Assembly (NCBI GenBank): GCA_041485885.1
Contig: JBGPKL010000006.1
Coordinates: forward strand, 45,974-109,973
DNA from: JACQFZ01 sp041485885
GTDB taxonomy: Bacteria; Pseudomonadota; Gammaproteobacteria; Acidiferrobacterales; Sulfurifustaceae
Length of the DNA stretch: 64,000 nt
Reading direction: 5' to 3'
In this document: positions 1-7,590 of the stretch, in pieces
Position numbering within the stretch: position 1 is the first letter of the stretch
Layout of the letters: each line of letters starts with the position of its first letter
Notes under the pieces: generated by a model
The model's database searches: none
Seen by the model: the letters and a program-made list of their open reading frames with translations, nothing else
What the model was told of the DNA's origin: nothing
Position numbers and translations under genes: made by a program

Positions 1-5
1 AAAAT

Positions 6-28
6 CCCTCCCCCCTTGCGGGGGAGGG
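6..28 (-). repeat. GC-rich hairpin at window edge, possible terminator
   Basis: CCCTCCCCC at 6–14 pairs perfectly with GGGGGAGGG at 20–28 across a 5-base loop. Read leftward the stem is followed by ATTTT, so it could act as a weak terminator for leftward transcripts. The next gene to its right, the GIY-YIG gene, also reads leftward but stops 200 bases away. It could equally be a dispersed GC-rich repeat; one copy cannot settle this. Confidence 0.35.
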
Positions 29-171
29 GTCGGGGAGAGGGGGAGTTTGTTCGCCGGCGCGGTTCATATTATCGATGTAGCGTGATCGCTCTTTCGGCGC
101 GCGCAAAATTGAGCGGCGAGAGCCGCGCCCGAATGGAAATCCGAAGGACGGAAACTTACCTAGGGGGAAGA

Positions 172-234
172 ATGAGCACAACCGCTGCCGCTAGGGAAAA
201 GACCTTAGTGAAGGCGCGGAATGTACGGGGTTAG
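172..234 (+). CDS. possible 20-residue ORF, doubtful
   Basis: An ATG lies a few bases after a purine-rich AGGGGGAAGA stretch that could serve as a ribosome binding site. It opens 20 codons before TAG, and the peptide begins MSTTAAAREK. I recognise no family and see no terminator or promoter. Apart from this and the hairpin at 6–28, bases 1–241 hold nothing I can identify. It is reported only because the Shine-Dalgarno-like sequence is good. Confidence 0.18.
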   Translation: MSTTAAAREKTLVKARNVRG

Positions 235-241
235 TAAGGTT

Positions 242-544
242 CTATTTCTCTTTACCGTCGTAGGCGTTGACGAGCGCCCATTTCTCCTTGGGCGACAAAA
301 GGCGTATGGAGCATTCGCGTACGAGGGCGGCGGAACGGTTTTCGCACGCCTCCTGATAGCGCACGCGAACCGGCCGGCGGCTGCGAGTGTAACGAGCGCC
401 CGTGCCTTCGTTGTGTTGAACGACGCGGCGCTCGATATCATTCGTGACACCCGTGTACAACGAGCCGTCGCGACACTCGACGATGTACAGGTACCAGAGA
501 CCTTCGGTCTCCGCGGCGGGCCGAGGCGCTAGTGGTGCAGACAT
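242..544 (-). CDS. GIY-YIG nuclease superfamily protein
   Basis: A 100-residue protein made almost entirely of one GIY-YIG module. WYLYIVECRDGSLYTGVT (about residues 17–34) carries the split Tyr…Tyr-x-Gly signature. It is followed by an Arg in DIERRVVQHN and by the usual GARYTRSRRPV stretch. Stand-alone proteins of this YhbQ/UPF0213-like size are common in proteobacteria and are presumed DNA-structure or repair nucleases; few have a known substrate. The start beginning MSAPLAPRP leaves a short proline-rich lead before the domain. It stands alone, with a 93-base gap to the next gene, also leftward. Confidence 0.85.
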   Translation of the reverse strand: MSAPLAPRPAAETEGLWYLYIVECRDGSLYTGVTNDIERRVVQHNEGTGARYTRSRRPVRVRYQEACENRSAALVRECSIRLLSPKEKWALVNAYDGKEK

Positions 545-637
545 AGAAATTACCGGGTGGTGGATCGGGAATCGACGCGCGGGTGAGGCGCGAAGATGAT
601 TAAACCGGCCGGACGCAGCTCCGCGTGCATGACTAGC

Positions 638-1480
638 TCAATTGAGCCTGGAGACCAGGCGTTCTAACTCTACGATGCGTTGATGCAGCTCGCTTCCCTC
701 GGGATCGGCGGGGTTGAGCGACAAGTAACGACGCAGATCGGCGAGCGCGGGCCGGAAGCATTCGAGCCGTTCGTAAAGTTGACCGCGATCGCGCACTTCT
801 TCGGCGAGATCCGGCGCGATCAGAAGAATGCGATCGATCGCCGTGAGCGCCTTCGGATAATCTTCGTTGTTGACGTAAATCGCCTTCAAGTTGCGCAGCA
901 TGCGCAGCAAGATTTCCTTCTTGCCCGCCGCTTGCAGCAACGGCGCGAGCGGCGCGGACGGCGCCTCGTCGTCGCCGAAGCGCTGGCGCAGCCGTTGCAC
1001 CAAGTCCTCTTCGCTCAAGGCGGCCCCACCCGAGAACGGATCGAGCACGATATCGCCCACGTCGGTTTCGGACTTCACCAAGAAGTGACCGGGGAATGAG
1101 ATGCCTTGGAATGTCAGCCCGATACGATGACCGATTTCCATGTAGAGAATGGACAGGGTGATGGGAATGCCGAGCTTGCGGTCGAGTACTTCGTTCAGAA
1201 AGCTGTTGCGCGGATCGTAGTAGTCGTCGGTATTGCCGCTAAACCCTTGGTCCTCGAACAAGAACTCGTTCAGCGCGACGACGGTGTCTTCGAACGTCGC
1301 CGTCGGGGAAAGTCGACCGCGCACGCCGGCCGCAAGGTCATCGAGGCGCCGCATGTAGGTGCCTACGTCGAGGCCTGGATACTCGTCGGTGGCCATGAGC
1401 AACGCCGCCTCCGCGAGGTTGATCTCGTCCTCGGGCCGCTCGAGCAGGTCCCTAAATCGGTCGGCGGTGTTCGAATGCAT
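638..1480 (-). CDS. SirB1-family transglutaminase-like/TPR protein
   Basis: A 280-residue cytoplasmic protein of the SirB1/YchA family. The N-terminal half carries the transglutaminase-like fold segment (FLFEDQGFSGNTDDYYDPRNSFLNEVLDRKLGIPITLSILYMEIG in pieces), and the C-terminal third is tetratricopeptide-like (YPKALTAIDRILLIAPD, ALADLRRYLSLNPADPEG). The family's biochemical role is unknown. The frame stays open 63 codons upstream, but MHSNTADRFRDLL matches the normal family start and length. The extra N-terminus is basic and low in complexity, so I reject it. The 210 bases between this start and the ppsA stop show no clear signal. Confidence 0.85.
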   Translation of the reverse strand: MHSNTADRFRDLLERPEDEINLAEAALLMATDEYPGLDVGTYMRRLDDLAAGVRGRLSPTATFEDTVVALNEFLFEDQGFSGNTDDYYDPRNSFLNEVLDRKLGIPITLSILYMEIGHRIGLTFQGISFPGHFLVKSETDVGDIVLDPFSGGAALSEEDLVQRLRQRFGDDEAPSAPLAPLLQAAGKKEILLRMLRNLKAIYVNNEDYPKALTAIDRILLIAPDLAEEVRDRGQLYERLECFRPALADLRRYLSLNPADPEGSELHQRIVELERLVSRLN

Positions 1481-1690
1481 CGCGCGCGTCGCTCGTGTGA
1501 GTCTGAAGGTAACTATAGCAAAGGCATTGGCGACGGCCGCCTGCGGTCGACAGGCGAGTGACGAAAAGCGGCACCGAACTAACGCGTGCGCGGCCGAGGG
1601 GTTAGCGACAATAGTTGCGAAGGCGCTTAGGAGCTTCGCGCGACGCGACGGTCGAGATACTGCGTTCAATCCCGTGCAACCACCGCGCGC

Positions 1691-4066
1691 TCACTTCGTT
1701 CGATGGTTGGCCAAATAAAGCCAGGTGTCGACGACGGCGTCCGGGTTTAGCGAAATGCTTTCGATGCCTTGCTGCACCAGCCAGTCGGCAAGATCAGGGT
1801 GATCCGAAGGGCCTTGCCCGCAGATGCCGATGTATTTGCCGGCCTTCCGGCAGGCGGCGATGGCTCGTTGCAGCAACGCTTTAACGGCCGGATCGCGCTC
1901 GTCGAACGCGGCGGCGATCGCGCCCGAGTCGCGGTCGAGGCCGAGGGTGAGTTGCGTGAGATCGTTCGAGCCGATCGAGAAACCGTCGAAGTGCTCGAGA
2001 AATTCTTCCGCGAGCAGCGCGTTCGACGGAAGCTCGCACATCATGATGAGCTTCAGGCCGTCGACGCCGCGGCGCAGCCCGTTCGCCGCGAGCAGCTGCA
2101 CCACGGCGCGCGCCTCGGTCACGGTGCGAACGAAGGGCACCATCACCTCGACGTTCGTGAACCCCATCACCTCGCGCACCTGCTTGAGTGCCCGACATTC
2201 GAGCTCGAAGCAGTCGCGAAACGACGCGGCGATGTAGCGCGCCGCGCCGCGGAACCCGAGCATGGGATTCTCTTCGTGCGGCTCGTAGCGGCTCCCGCCG
2301 ATCAGGTTGGCGTATTCGTTCGATTTGAAATCCGAGAGCCGCACGATGACCGGTTTGGGACTGAACGCGGCGGCGAGCGTGGCGATGCCTTCGGTGAGCT
2401 TCTCGACGTAGAAGCGCACGGGATCGCCGTAGCCGGCGATGCGTTCTTCCATGGCCCGCTTGACGTCGTCCGGTTGCTCGTCGTATTCGAGCAAGGCTTT
2501 GGGATGAATGCCGATCATGCGGTTGATGATGAACTCGAGGCGCGCCAGGCCGATCCCGGCGTTCGGCAGCCATTGGAAATCGAAAGCACGCTCGGGGTTG
2601 CCCACGTTCATCATCACCTTGACCGGGATCGGCGGCATTTTCCCGAGATTGATGTCGCGGACCTCGAAGTCGAGCAGGCCTTTGTAGACGAAACCGGTCT
2701 CGCCTTCGGCGCACGAGACCGTGACCGGTTCGCCCGCCGAGATCGATTGCGTCGCGTTGCCGCAGCCGACGACCGCCGGAACGCCGAGTTCGCGCGCCAC
2801 GATCGCGGCGTGGCAAGTGCGGCCGCCGCGGTTGGTGACGATCGCCGCGGCGCGCTTCATCACCGGCTCCCAATCGGGGTCGGTCATGTCGGTCACGATG
2901 ACGTCACCGGGTTGCACCTTGCCCAACTCCGCGGCGTTTTGAATTACGCGCGCCGGTCCCGCGCCGATACGCGTGCCGATAGAGCGACCCGTAGTCAAAA
3001 CCTCGCCGCGCTGCTTGAGCCGGAAGCGTTGCAGCATGTCGTGGCGCGCGCGGCTGCGCACGGTTTCGGGCCGCGCTTGCAAAATATAAAGGTTGCCATC
3101 CACGCCGTCCTTGCCCCATTCGATGTCCATCGGCCGGCCGTAGTGCTGCTCGATCACGAGCGCGTGGCGCGCCAACTCCTCCACTTCCGCATCGCTGAGG
3201 CAGAAGCGGAGCTGCTCTGCGCGCGGTACCGCGACGGTTTGTGTCGCGCGGCCCGCCGCCGCGTCCGTTGCGTAAATCATTTTGACGGCTTTTTCGCCGC
3301 GTGTGCGTTTGATGATCGCGCGTCTGCCCGCGCGCAGCGTCGGCTTATGGACGTAGAATTCATCCGGGTTGACGCTGCCCTGCACCACGGTCTCGCCCAG
3401 TCCATACGCGGCGGTGATGAACACGACGTCGGGAAAACCCGATTCGGTATCGAGCGTGAAGATCACTCCGCTCGCGCCGCGATCGCTGCGCACCATGCGC
3501 TGAATGCCGGCCGACAGCGCGACGCCGTCGTGGTCGAAGCCCTGGTGCGCGCGGTAGCTGATCGCACGGTCGTTGAAGAGCGAGACATACACGCGTTTGA
3601 CCGCTTCCAGCACCGCCGCGAGCCCGCGCACGTTGAGATAAGTCTCTTGCTGACCGGCGAAAGAAGCCTCGGGCAGATCTTCCGCGGTCGCAGAGGAGCG
3701 CACCGCGACAGCAAGCTCGCCACCCGCTTCCTGTTCGAGCTTGCGAAATGTATCGCTGACTGCCTGTTGCAGAGACGCGTGTAACGGAGCGGCCGAGATC
3801 CAGTCGCGGATTTCGCGACCGGCCGCGGCGAGCGCGGCTACGTCATCCACGTTGAGCGCGACGAGCCGCCGGCGAATCCGATCGGTAAGCTGGCCTTCGT
3901 CGAGAAATGCATGAAACGCCGCCGCGGTCGTTGCGAAACCGCCGGGCACGCGCACGCCGGCCTCGGCGAGGTGGCGGATCATCTCGCCGAGCGACGCGTT
4001 CTTGCCGCCGACGCGTGCCACGTCCCCCATACCCAAGGATTCCAACGGCACGACCCACTCATTCAT
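1691..4066 (-). CDS. ppsA: phosphoenolpyruvate synthase
   Basis: PEP synthase converts pyruvate, ATP and water to PEP, AMP and phosphate, the gluconeogenic bypass of pyruvate kinase. The 791-residue length matches the family. In order it has an N-terminal ATP-grasp domain (GGKNASLGEMIRHL, ATAEDLPEASFAGQQETYLN), the swivelling phosphohistidine domain (GGRTCHAAIVARELGVPAVV, catalytic His) and a C-terminal PEP/pyruvate TIM barrel ending in CGQGPSDHPD. The start at MNEWVVPLESL fits the family; the frame runs 33 codons further but would overlap the divergent gene. It diverges from ppsR with only 68 bases between, the usual pairing of enzyme and regulator. Confidence 0.97.
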   Translation of the reverse strand: MNEWVVPLESLGMGDVARVGGKNASLGEMIRHLAEAGVRVPGGFATTAAAFHAFLDEGQLTDRIRRRLVALNVDDVAALAAAGREIRDWISAAPLHASLQQAVSDTFRKLEQEAGGELAVAVRSSATAEDLPEASFAGQQETYLNVRGLAAVLEAVKRVYVSLFNDRAISYRAHQGFDHDGVALSAGIQRMVRSDRGASGVIFTLDTESGFPDVVFITAAYGLGETVVQGSVNPDEFYVHKPTLRAGRRAIIKRTRGEKAVKMIYATDAAAGRATQTVAVPRAEQLRFCLSDAEVEELARHALVIEQHYGRPMDIEWGKDGVDGNLYILQARPETVRSRARHDMLQRFRLKQRGEVLTTGRSIGTRIGAGPARVIQNAAELGKVQPGDVIVTDMTDPDWEPVMKRAAAIVTNRGGRTCHAAIVARELGVPAVVGCGNATQSISAGEPVTVSCAEGETGFVYKGLLDFEVRDINLGKMPPIPVKVMMNVGNPERAFDFQWLPNAGIGLARLEFIINRMIGIHPKALLEYDEQPDDVKRAMEERIAGYGDPVRFYVEKLTEGIATLAAAFSPKPVIVRLSDFKSNEYANLIGGSRYEPHEENPMLGFRGAARYIAASFRDCFELECRALKQVREVMGFTNVEVMVPFVRTVTEARAVVQLLAANGLRRGVDGLKLIMMCELPSNALLAEEFLEHFDGFSIGSNDLTQLTLGLDRDSGAIAAAFDERDPAVKALLQRAIAACRKAGKYIGICGQGPSDHPDLADWLVQQGIESISLNPDAVVDTWLYLANHRTK

Positions 4067-4134
4067 TTGTTCGGTCTCCGTTTTGCAACGAACGCGCATA
4101 AGATGTTTGTAACCACAGCTTGGCTTGGTGAAAC

Positions 4135-4983
4135 ATGAGCCGGCGATTCTGGCAGAATATGGCAATGGAACGCGATGTCTTTTTCGTATCCGATCGCACC
4201 GGCATCACCGCTGAGACGCTCGGCTTGAGCCTGCTCACGCAGTTCAACGGTATTAAATTCAAGAAACACACGCGCCGCTTCGTCGATACGATCGAGAAAG
4301 CCCGTGCCGTGGCTGCGGAGATCCGTCAAACGGCGCGCGATATGAACGCTCGTCCGATCGTCTTCAGCACGCTGATCGACGAGGAAATGCGCCAGGCGGT
4401 GGCCGCGTCCGAAGGCGTCTTCTTCGATCTGATGGATACGTTCATTTCGCCGCTTGAAGTTACGCTCCAACAAAAATCCACGCACACGATTGGCCGCGCG
4501 CGCGAGATCGTCGATCAATCGAAATACACGGTGCGCATGGACGCCGTCAATTTCGCGCTCCTGACCGACGATGGTCTGCACACCCCGGACTACGGGCGCG
4601 CGGACGTGATTCTCATTGGCGTGTCGCGTACTGGAAAGACACCGACCTGCCTTTATCTGGCTTTGACCTTCGGTATTCACGCGGCCAATTATCCTCTCAC
4701 TGAAGAGGAGCTCGATGAGCCGCGGCTGCCGCCGGCGCTCGGCTCCCATCACTCGCGGCTGTTCGGTCTATCGATCGATCCGCAGCGCCTGCATCACATC
4801 CGCCGCGAGCGTAAAGCCGAGGGTACTTACGCGACCCTCAAGCGCTGCCAGTACGAGACCGCTCAGGCGGAGGCGCTGTTCCGTGGCGAGAATATCCCCT
4901 ATCTGCAAGCGACCGCTATGTCGGTCGAGGAAATCGCGAGCACCGTCCTGCATCACATGAAGCCACAGTGGCGCCTTTCATAG
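4135..4983 (+). CDS. ppsR: PEP synthase regulatory kinase/pyrophosphorylase
   Basis: Member of the DUF299 family. PpsR inactivates PEP synthase by ADP-dependent phosphorylation of an active-site threonine and reactivates it by phosphate-dependent removal. The N-terminus VFFVSDRTGITAETLG and the P-loop LIGVSRTGKTPTCLYLA (about residues 162–178) are diagnostic. The length is 282 residues from this ATG, which has GGTGA just upstream. ATG codons at 4159 and 4165 would give 272–274 residues, closer to homologues, so the exact start is uncertain. Divergence from ppsA supports the assignment. Confidence 0.93.
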   Translation: MSRRFWQNMAMERDVFFVSDRTGITAETLGLSLLTQFNGIKFKKHTRRFVDTIEKARAVAAEIRQTARDMNARPIVFSTLIDEEMRQAVAASEGVFFDLMDTFISPLEVTLQQKSTHTIGRAREIVDQSKYTVRMDAVNFALLTDDGLHTPDYGRADVILIGVSRTGKTPTCLYLALTFGIHAANYPLTEEELDEPRLPPALGSHHSRLFGLSIDPQRLHHIRRERKAEGTYATLKRCQYETAQAEALFRGENIPYLQATAMSVEEIASTVLHHMKPQWRLS

Positions 4984-5004
4984 GAGCCGCGCGCGGCGGC
5001 CGAG

Positions 5005-5979
5005 CTATGGTACGACGAAGCAGTTGAGATCGTCCGCGAACACGACTGGGCCGGCGTAGCGCGCGCGAATTGAGGCGAGCGCGGCTTCCTCGTGCCCGAG
5101 CGTTCGGCCCGTGCGATGCGATAGCACGACGCGCTTCACGTTGGCCTGTGCCGCCACTCGGCCGATTACCGATGGTGGCATGTACGAGTAGCGCTCGATG
5201 CCCGCGGCGCCTTCCGTTACCGCATGATGCGCGACTAAGAGGTCCGCGTTCTGCGCCAGGCGTTCTAAATTTCCTCCTTCCCCGTTCGTGTCGCCGGTGA
5301 ACACGATGTTGCGATCGCCGAACCGTACACGCCACGCGAGCGCGGGGTAGCCGCCATGGATCACCTCGGCCGCCGCCGCTTGCGCGCGTTCGCCCGCACG
5401 GACTTCGATGACGCCCGCGACGTTATCCTCGCGTCGCACTCCGACTGGGGAAGGTCGGTTACGAACCTCATGCGCGTCGAGCTTGAAGCCTTCCTTCACG
5501 AGAGGACTGAGCACATCACCGAGATGGCGATAGGCGCCGCGGCTGCCGTCGAACAGCGTACGGATGAAGGTTACCGTGGAAGGGGCGAAACGGTTACCCG
5601 TGGGACCATAAAGCGGTAACGCCCGCATCCGACCCTCCTGCAAGGCGATCGAAACCAACGCGGACAAATCGAGCGTGTGGTCCGCGTGCAGGTGTGTGAG
5701 AAGCACGACGTCGAGGTCAGAGGCGCGCGCGCCGCTTGCGACGAAGCGCAGCGCCGCACCGGGTCCTGCGTCGATCAACACGCGCGCCCTGCCGTCGATC
5801 CAGACCAGGTAAGCACTGGCTGCTCGTCCGCCGGCCAAGTCCGGTCCGCCCGAGCCAAGTACTTGGACTTTCAGGCCGGAGGAATCGCAGGAATCGGGGA
5901 AACTACCCTCGGCAAGTAGAGAATCGGGTTTCGCGAGGAGCACGGCCAGAGCGACCGCGACCTTGCGAATGTGCTTCAC
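5005..5979 (-). CDS. exported MBL-fold metallo-hydrolase
   Basis: A 324-residue metallo-beta-lactamase-fold hydrolase of the RNase Z/arylsulfatase-like branch. It has the metal motif HLHADH (about residues 96–101), a further metal Asp in FTGDTN and a C-terminal His in VVLSHRTG. Residues 1–23 (MKHIRKVAVALAVLLAKPDSLLA) look like a signal peptide, so it is probably periplasmic, unlike true RNase Z. Substrate unknown. Its ATG overlaps the Rof stop by four bases (ATGA), so it is translationally coupled as the last gene of the CPXCG–Rof–MBL operon. It converges on ppsR with a 21-base gap and no obvious terminator. Confidence 0.85.
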   Translation of the reverse strand: MKHIRKVAVALAVLLAKPDSLLAEGSFPDSCDSSGLKVQVLGSGGPDLAGGRAASAYLVWIDGRARVLIDAGPGAALRFVASGARASDLDVVLLTHLHADHTLDLSALVSIALQEGRMRALPLYGPTGNRFAPSTVTFIRTLFDGSRGAYRHLGDVLSPLVKEGFKLDAHEVRNRPSPVGVRREDNVAGVIEVRAGERAQAAAAEVIHGGYPALAWRVRFGDRNIVFTGDTNGEGGNLERLAQNADLLVAHHAVTEGAAGIERYSYMPPSVIGRVAAQANVKRVVLSHRTGRTLGHEEAALASIRARYAGPVVFADDLNCFVVP

Positions 5980-6236
5980 GCAGGCTCCATGCGATCTATG
6001 TAGTCGAGCCGGATGCGCGCGTACTCACCGGAAGGCAGCCGGCAATGTAGGAATTCTTCGCCGGCACGGGTTTCGAGGTCGGTTGGAACGACGGGCTGGG
6101 TGAACCAAACGTTCCCTTGCTTCCACGACAGGTGGAGTCGTTCGCGGTGCATAATCGCGAGCTCGAGCCGCGAGTAAACGTCGCAAGAGATGGGTTGATA
6201 GTGGGTTGCGGTGGACGGGCCTTCAGTCTTCGTCAC
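5976..6236 (-). CDS. rof: Rof (YaeO)-like Rho-binding antiterminator
   Basis: An 86-residue protein with the Rof core YQPISCDVYSRLELAIMHRE and the C-terminal RIRLDYIDRM. In E. coli, Rof binds Rho hexamers and blocks RNA loading, reducing Rho-dependent termination. I place the start at GTG 6236 (VTKTEGPSTATHYQPISC): GGAG lies 8 bases upstream and the length equals Rof. The ATG at 6266 would add ten residues and increase the overlap with the preceding gene. The start overlaps the CPXCG gene by 14 bases and the stop overlaps the hydrolase gene by 4, so three genes form one compact operon. Confidence 0.85.
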   Translation of the reverse strand: MTKTEGPSTATHYQPISCDVYSRLELAIMHRERLHLSWKQGNVWFTQPVVPTDLETRAGEEFLHCRLPSGEYARIRLDYIDRMEPA

Positions 6237-6411
6237 GCCGAGTCTCCAGACCGATCGTCTCGCCATCGGGATTTACCGTAAGGCGGAATACTATCGGACG
6301 GCAACACACGTAGCAGTCCTCGATGTAGTCTTGGCTCCCGCCGCTCGGATCAACGTTGGTCTCGAACGATTCCGCGCAATACGGACACTGGACGGTACGC
6401 AGTACGATCAC
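6223..6411 (-). CDS. CPXCG-motif cysteine-rich small protein
   Basis: A 62-residue protein with two Cys pairs, CPYCAES (residues 9–15) and CYVCCRPI (about 33–40). This is the arrangement of the CPXCG small zinc-ribbon family. It probably binds one zinc ion; the function of the family is unknown. It is the first gene of the operon with rof and the metallo-hydrolase, and its last codons contain the Rof start, implying coupled translation. I found no clear promoter in the roughly 150 bases upstream. Confidence 0.85.
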   Translation of the reverse strand: MIVLRTVQCPYCAESFETNVDPSGGSQDYIEDCYVCCRPIVFRLTVNPDGETIGLETRRDED

Positions 6412-6562
6412 GGCCCGAAGTGTATCAGCTTGCTCTAGCGCGTCGCTTCAATCTTCAATCATGCCAAACACAGTCGGTGCGAGCGCGCTACGCGATTCGG
6501 CACGATATGGGATGACGATATTCTCGTTGGATCCGCCGTAGTGGTTGGCGGTAGCGCTGCGC

Positions 6563-6590
6563 AAAGACAAAGCGCCCCAGCCGGGGCGCC
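6563..6590 (-). terminator. intrinsic terminator after secreted 82-residue protein gene
   Basis: On the minus strand GCGCCCC–GGCT–GGGGCGC forms a perfect 7-bp GC stem with a tetraloop, followed by TTTGTCTTT. It lies just past the stop of the small gene at 6611–6859. With the sigma-54 type promoter at 6929–6944 it defines a monocistronic transcript of about 350 bases. Confidence 0.85.
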
Positions 6591-6610
6591 TTGGCTCTTG
6601 CACTTTCTAC

Positions 6611-6859
6611 TTACTTCGCCGGGGCAGTGCCGGCTGGCTTGCTCGCACCGGTGCTGGCGGTCTTCGCGACGCACTTCTTGTCCTGCTTGCTGTACACCTG
6701 GCCCTCCGGGCATTTCTTCTTCGAGGCTTTCTTCGTGTCCTTCTTCATTTCCTGCGGCGGCTTACCGTTGTCTTTCGGCGCGGTATCCTGAGCCGCGTAG
6801 CTGACACCCGCCATTAAGAGTGCGAGCGAGCTGACAGTGGCGATCAAAAACTTTTTCAT
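6611..6859 (-). CDS. small secreted lysine-rich protein with two cysteines
   Basis: An 82-residue protein. Residues 1–22 (MKKFLIATVSSLALLMAGVSYA, then AQD) form a clear Sec signal peptide. The mature part is lysine-rich and carries KKCPEGQVYSKQDKKCVAK, two Cys framing a short loop that could form a disulfide in the periplasm. The tail is rich in Ala, Pro, Thr and Lys. A strong AAAGGAG lies 6 bases before the ATG. I recognise no characterised family. It has its own sigma-54 type promoter, upstream site and terminator. It resembles the 63-residue product at 7148–7339 in plan: signal peptide, Lys-rich, two Cys, a KCPE motif. Confidence 0.8.
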   Translation of the reverse strand: MKKFLIATVSSLALLMAGVSYAAQDTAPKDNGKPPQEMKKDTKKASKKKCPEGQVYSKQDKKCVAKTASTGASKPAGTAPAK

Positions 6860-6928
6860 GATGAGCTCCTTTGTTGGTAGATCTAGTTCTGTTTCGCTGG
6901 CGGGTCACCGCCATCGTAAAACGGCTAG

Positions 6929-6944
6929 AGCAACCCCCGTGCCA
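6929..6944 (-). promoter_or_regulatory. sigma-54 (-24/-12) promoter, perfect consensus
   Basis: On the minus strand TGGCACGGGGGTTGCT matches the sigma-54 consensus TGGCACG-N4-TTGCW at every defined position. Initiation about 12 bases past the GC would leave a leader of about 58 bases before the ATG at 6859. A sigma-54 activator is encoded 2.6 kb away (9545–10936). Confidence 0.88.
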
Positions 6945-7029
6945 GCAAGCCGCGACGCGGACGGGCCGTAGATTATCAATTACTTAGTGGCGGTCAACCG
7001 AAATATTTAGAAGCCACTGGCGGTACGGC

Positions 7030-7060
7030 GGCCTTCAAATTTTGTAGCTTGCCTTCAAAA
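7030..7060 (-). promoter_or_regulatory. candidate upstream activator site, copy 1
   Basis: The core CAAATTTTGTAGCT (plus strand 7036–7049) and its flanks repeat at 7545–7574, with 13 of 14 core bases identical and TCAAAA beyond in both. It lies about 90–100 bp upstream of the sigma-54 element at 6929–6944, in the same orientation as the second copy relates to its own promoter. That distance is normal for enhancer sites of NtrC-type activators. The direct repeat GCCTTCAAA at 7031 and 7051 lies within it. Confidence 0.6.
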
Positions 7061-7062
7061 CC

Positions 7063-7090
7063 GAATAAAAAAGCGGCCCGAGGGCCGCTT
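7063..7090 (-). terminator. intrinsic terminator after 63-residue protein gene
   Basis: On the minus strand AAGCGGCCC and GGGCCGCTT form a strong stem with a short CTC loop, followed by TTTTTTATTC. It follows the stop of the small gene at 7148–7339 and insulates it from the upstream site of the next small gene. Confidence 0.88.
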
Positions 7091-7147
7091 CTCAAAGGAA
7101 CACCTAGTTTGGACTTATGGTTCTTTTCGGTACCTTAGGTACCTCGT

Positions 7148-7339
7148 CTATTTTTTTGCGTCTTTCTTCTCCGGGCACTTTGTATCCTTGCCGTCAACCT
7201 TGACGGTATCGCCTGCCTTCTTGTCTTTGCAGGCGGCGACAAGCTTGTCGTCCCCCGGTTTCATGTGCTTTTCAGCGAAGGCGGTGGAAACGCCGGCCGC
7301 GAAGGCCAGGGCGACAAGGCTTAGCAATATCTTCTTCAT
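7148..7339 (-). CDS. small secreted lysine-rich protein with two cysteines
   Basis: A 63-residue protein. MKKILLSLVALAFAAGVSTAFA is a classic signal peptide cut before EKH. The 41-residue mature chain is charged and Lys/Asp-rich, with one Cys in VAACKDKKAG and one in TKCPEKKDAKK. AGGAGA lies about 7 bases before the ATG. No known family recognised. Like the 82-residue protein at 6611–6859 it has a sigma-54 type promoter, an upstream copy of the same site and its own terminator, so the two are probably co-regulated. Sequence similarity between them is limited to the overall plan and the KCPE motif. Confidence 0.8.
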   Translation of the reverse strand: MKKILLSLVALAFAAGVSTAFAEKHMKPGDDKLVAACKDKKAGDTVKVDGKDTKCPEKKDAKK

Positions 7340-7427
7340 GATGGACTCTCCTAAAAAAGTGTTTTACGACGTGCGATCCTTACAATAGGTTGTAATGGGC
7401 GAAATCCTTTCGCCTTGCGTCAGCGAC

Positions 7428-7443
7428 AGCAATCGGCATGCCA
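7428..7443 (-). promoter_or_regulatory. sigma-54 (-24/-12) promoter
   Basis: On the minus strand TGGCATGCCGATTGCT matches TGGCACG-N4-TTGCW with a single change (C to T at the sixth base). Spacing of the GG and GC dinucleotides is exact. The predicted leader to the ATG at 7339 is about 75 bases. Confidence 0.85.
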
Positions 7444-7544
7444 TTCAGCCGCGCAATCTCGGTTAGAGCTTGCCGATGAAAGAGCTTTACTTACAGCTGT
7501 TTGAAGAGCGACCCTGCGCACCGTACAACAAGCGCAAGGATTCC

Positions 7545-7574
7545 GAGCTACAAATTTGGTAGCTCGTCTCAAAA
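7545..7574 (-). promoter_or_regulatory. candidate upstream activator site, copy 2 (inverted repeat)
   Basis: Arms GAGCTAC (7545–7551) and GTAGCTC (7559–7565) form a perfect inverted repeat around a 7-base centre. The core CAAATTTGGTAGCT (7551–7564) recurs at 7036–7049. It sits about 110 bp upstream of the sigma-54 element at 7428–7443 and just ahead of the histidine kinase start, so it could also influence kinase expression. Confidence 0.62.
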
Positions 7575-7590
7575 TTCGAGGGTTACGTCC

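Noticed and set aside
600..680. tRNA-like stretch with GGAGACCAGG and GTTCTAACTC
   Set aside because: It is the 3' end of the SirB1-like coding region and cannot be folded into a cloverleaf.
1481..1669. 63-codon N-terminal extension of the SirB1-like gene
   Set aside because: Basic, low-complexity, no ribosome site, and the family start is at 1480.
1769..3784. 671-residue open frame antisense to ppsA
   Set aside because: It mirrors the high-GC codon pattern of ppsA; the translation is Arg/His/Asp-rich with no recognisable domain. PEP synthase motifs on the other strand are complete.
7501..7590. TTG start adding 30 residues to the histidine kinase
   Set aside because: No Shine-Dalgarno sequence, and the extension would encode the candidate regulatory inverted repeat; GTG 7591 has a good site.
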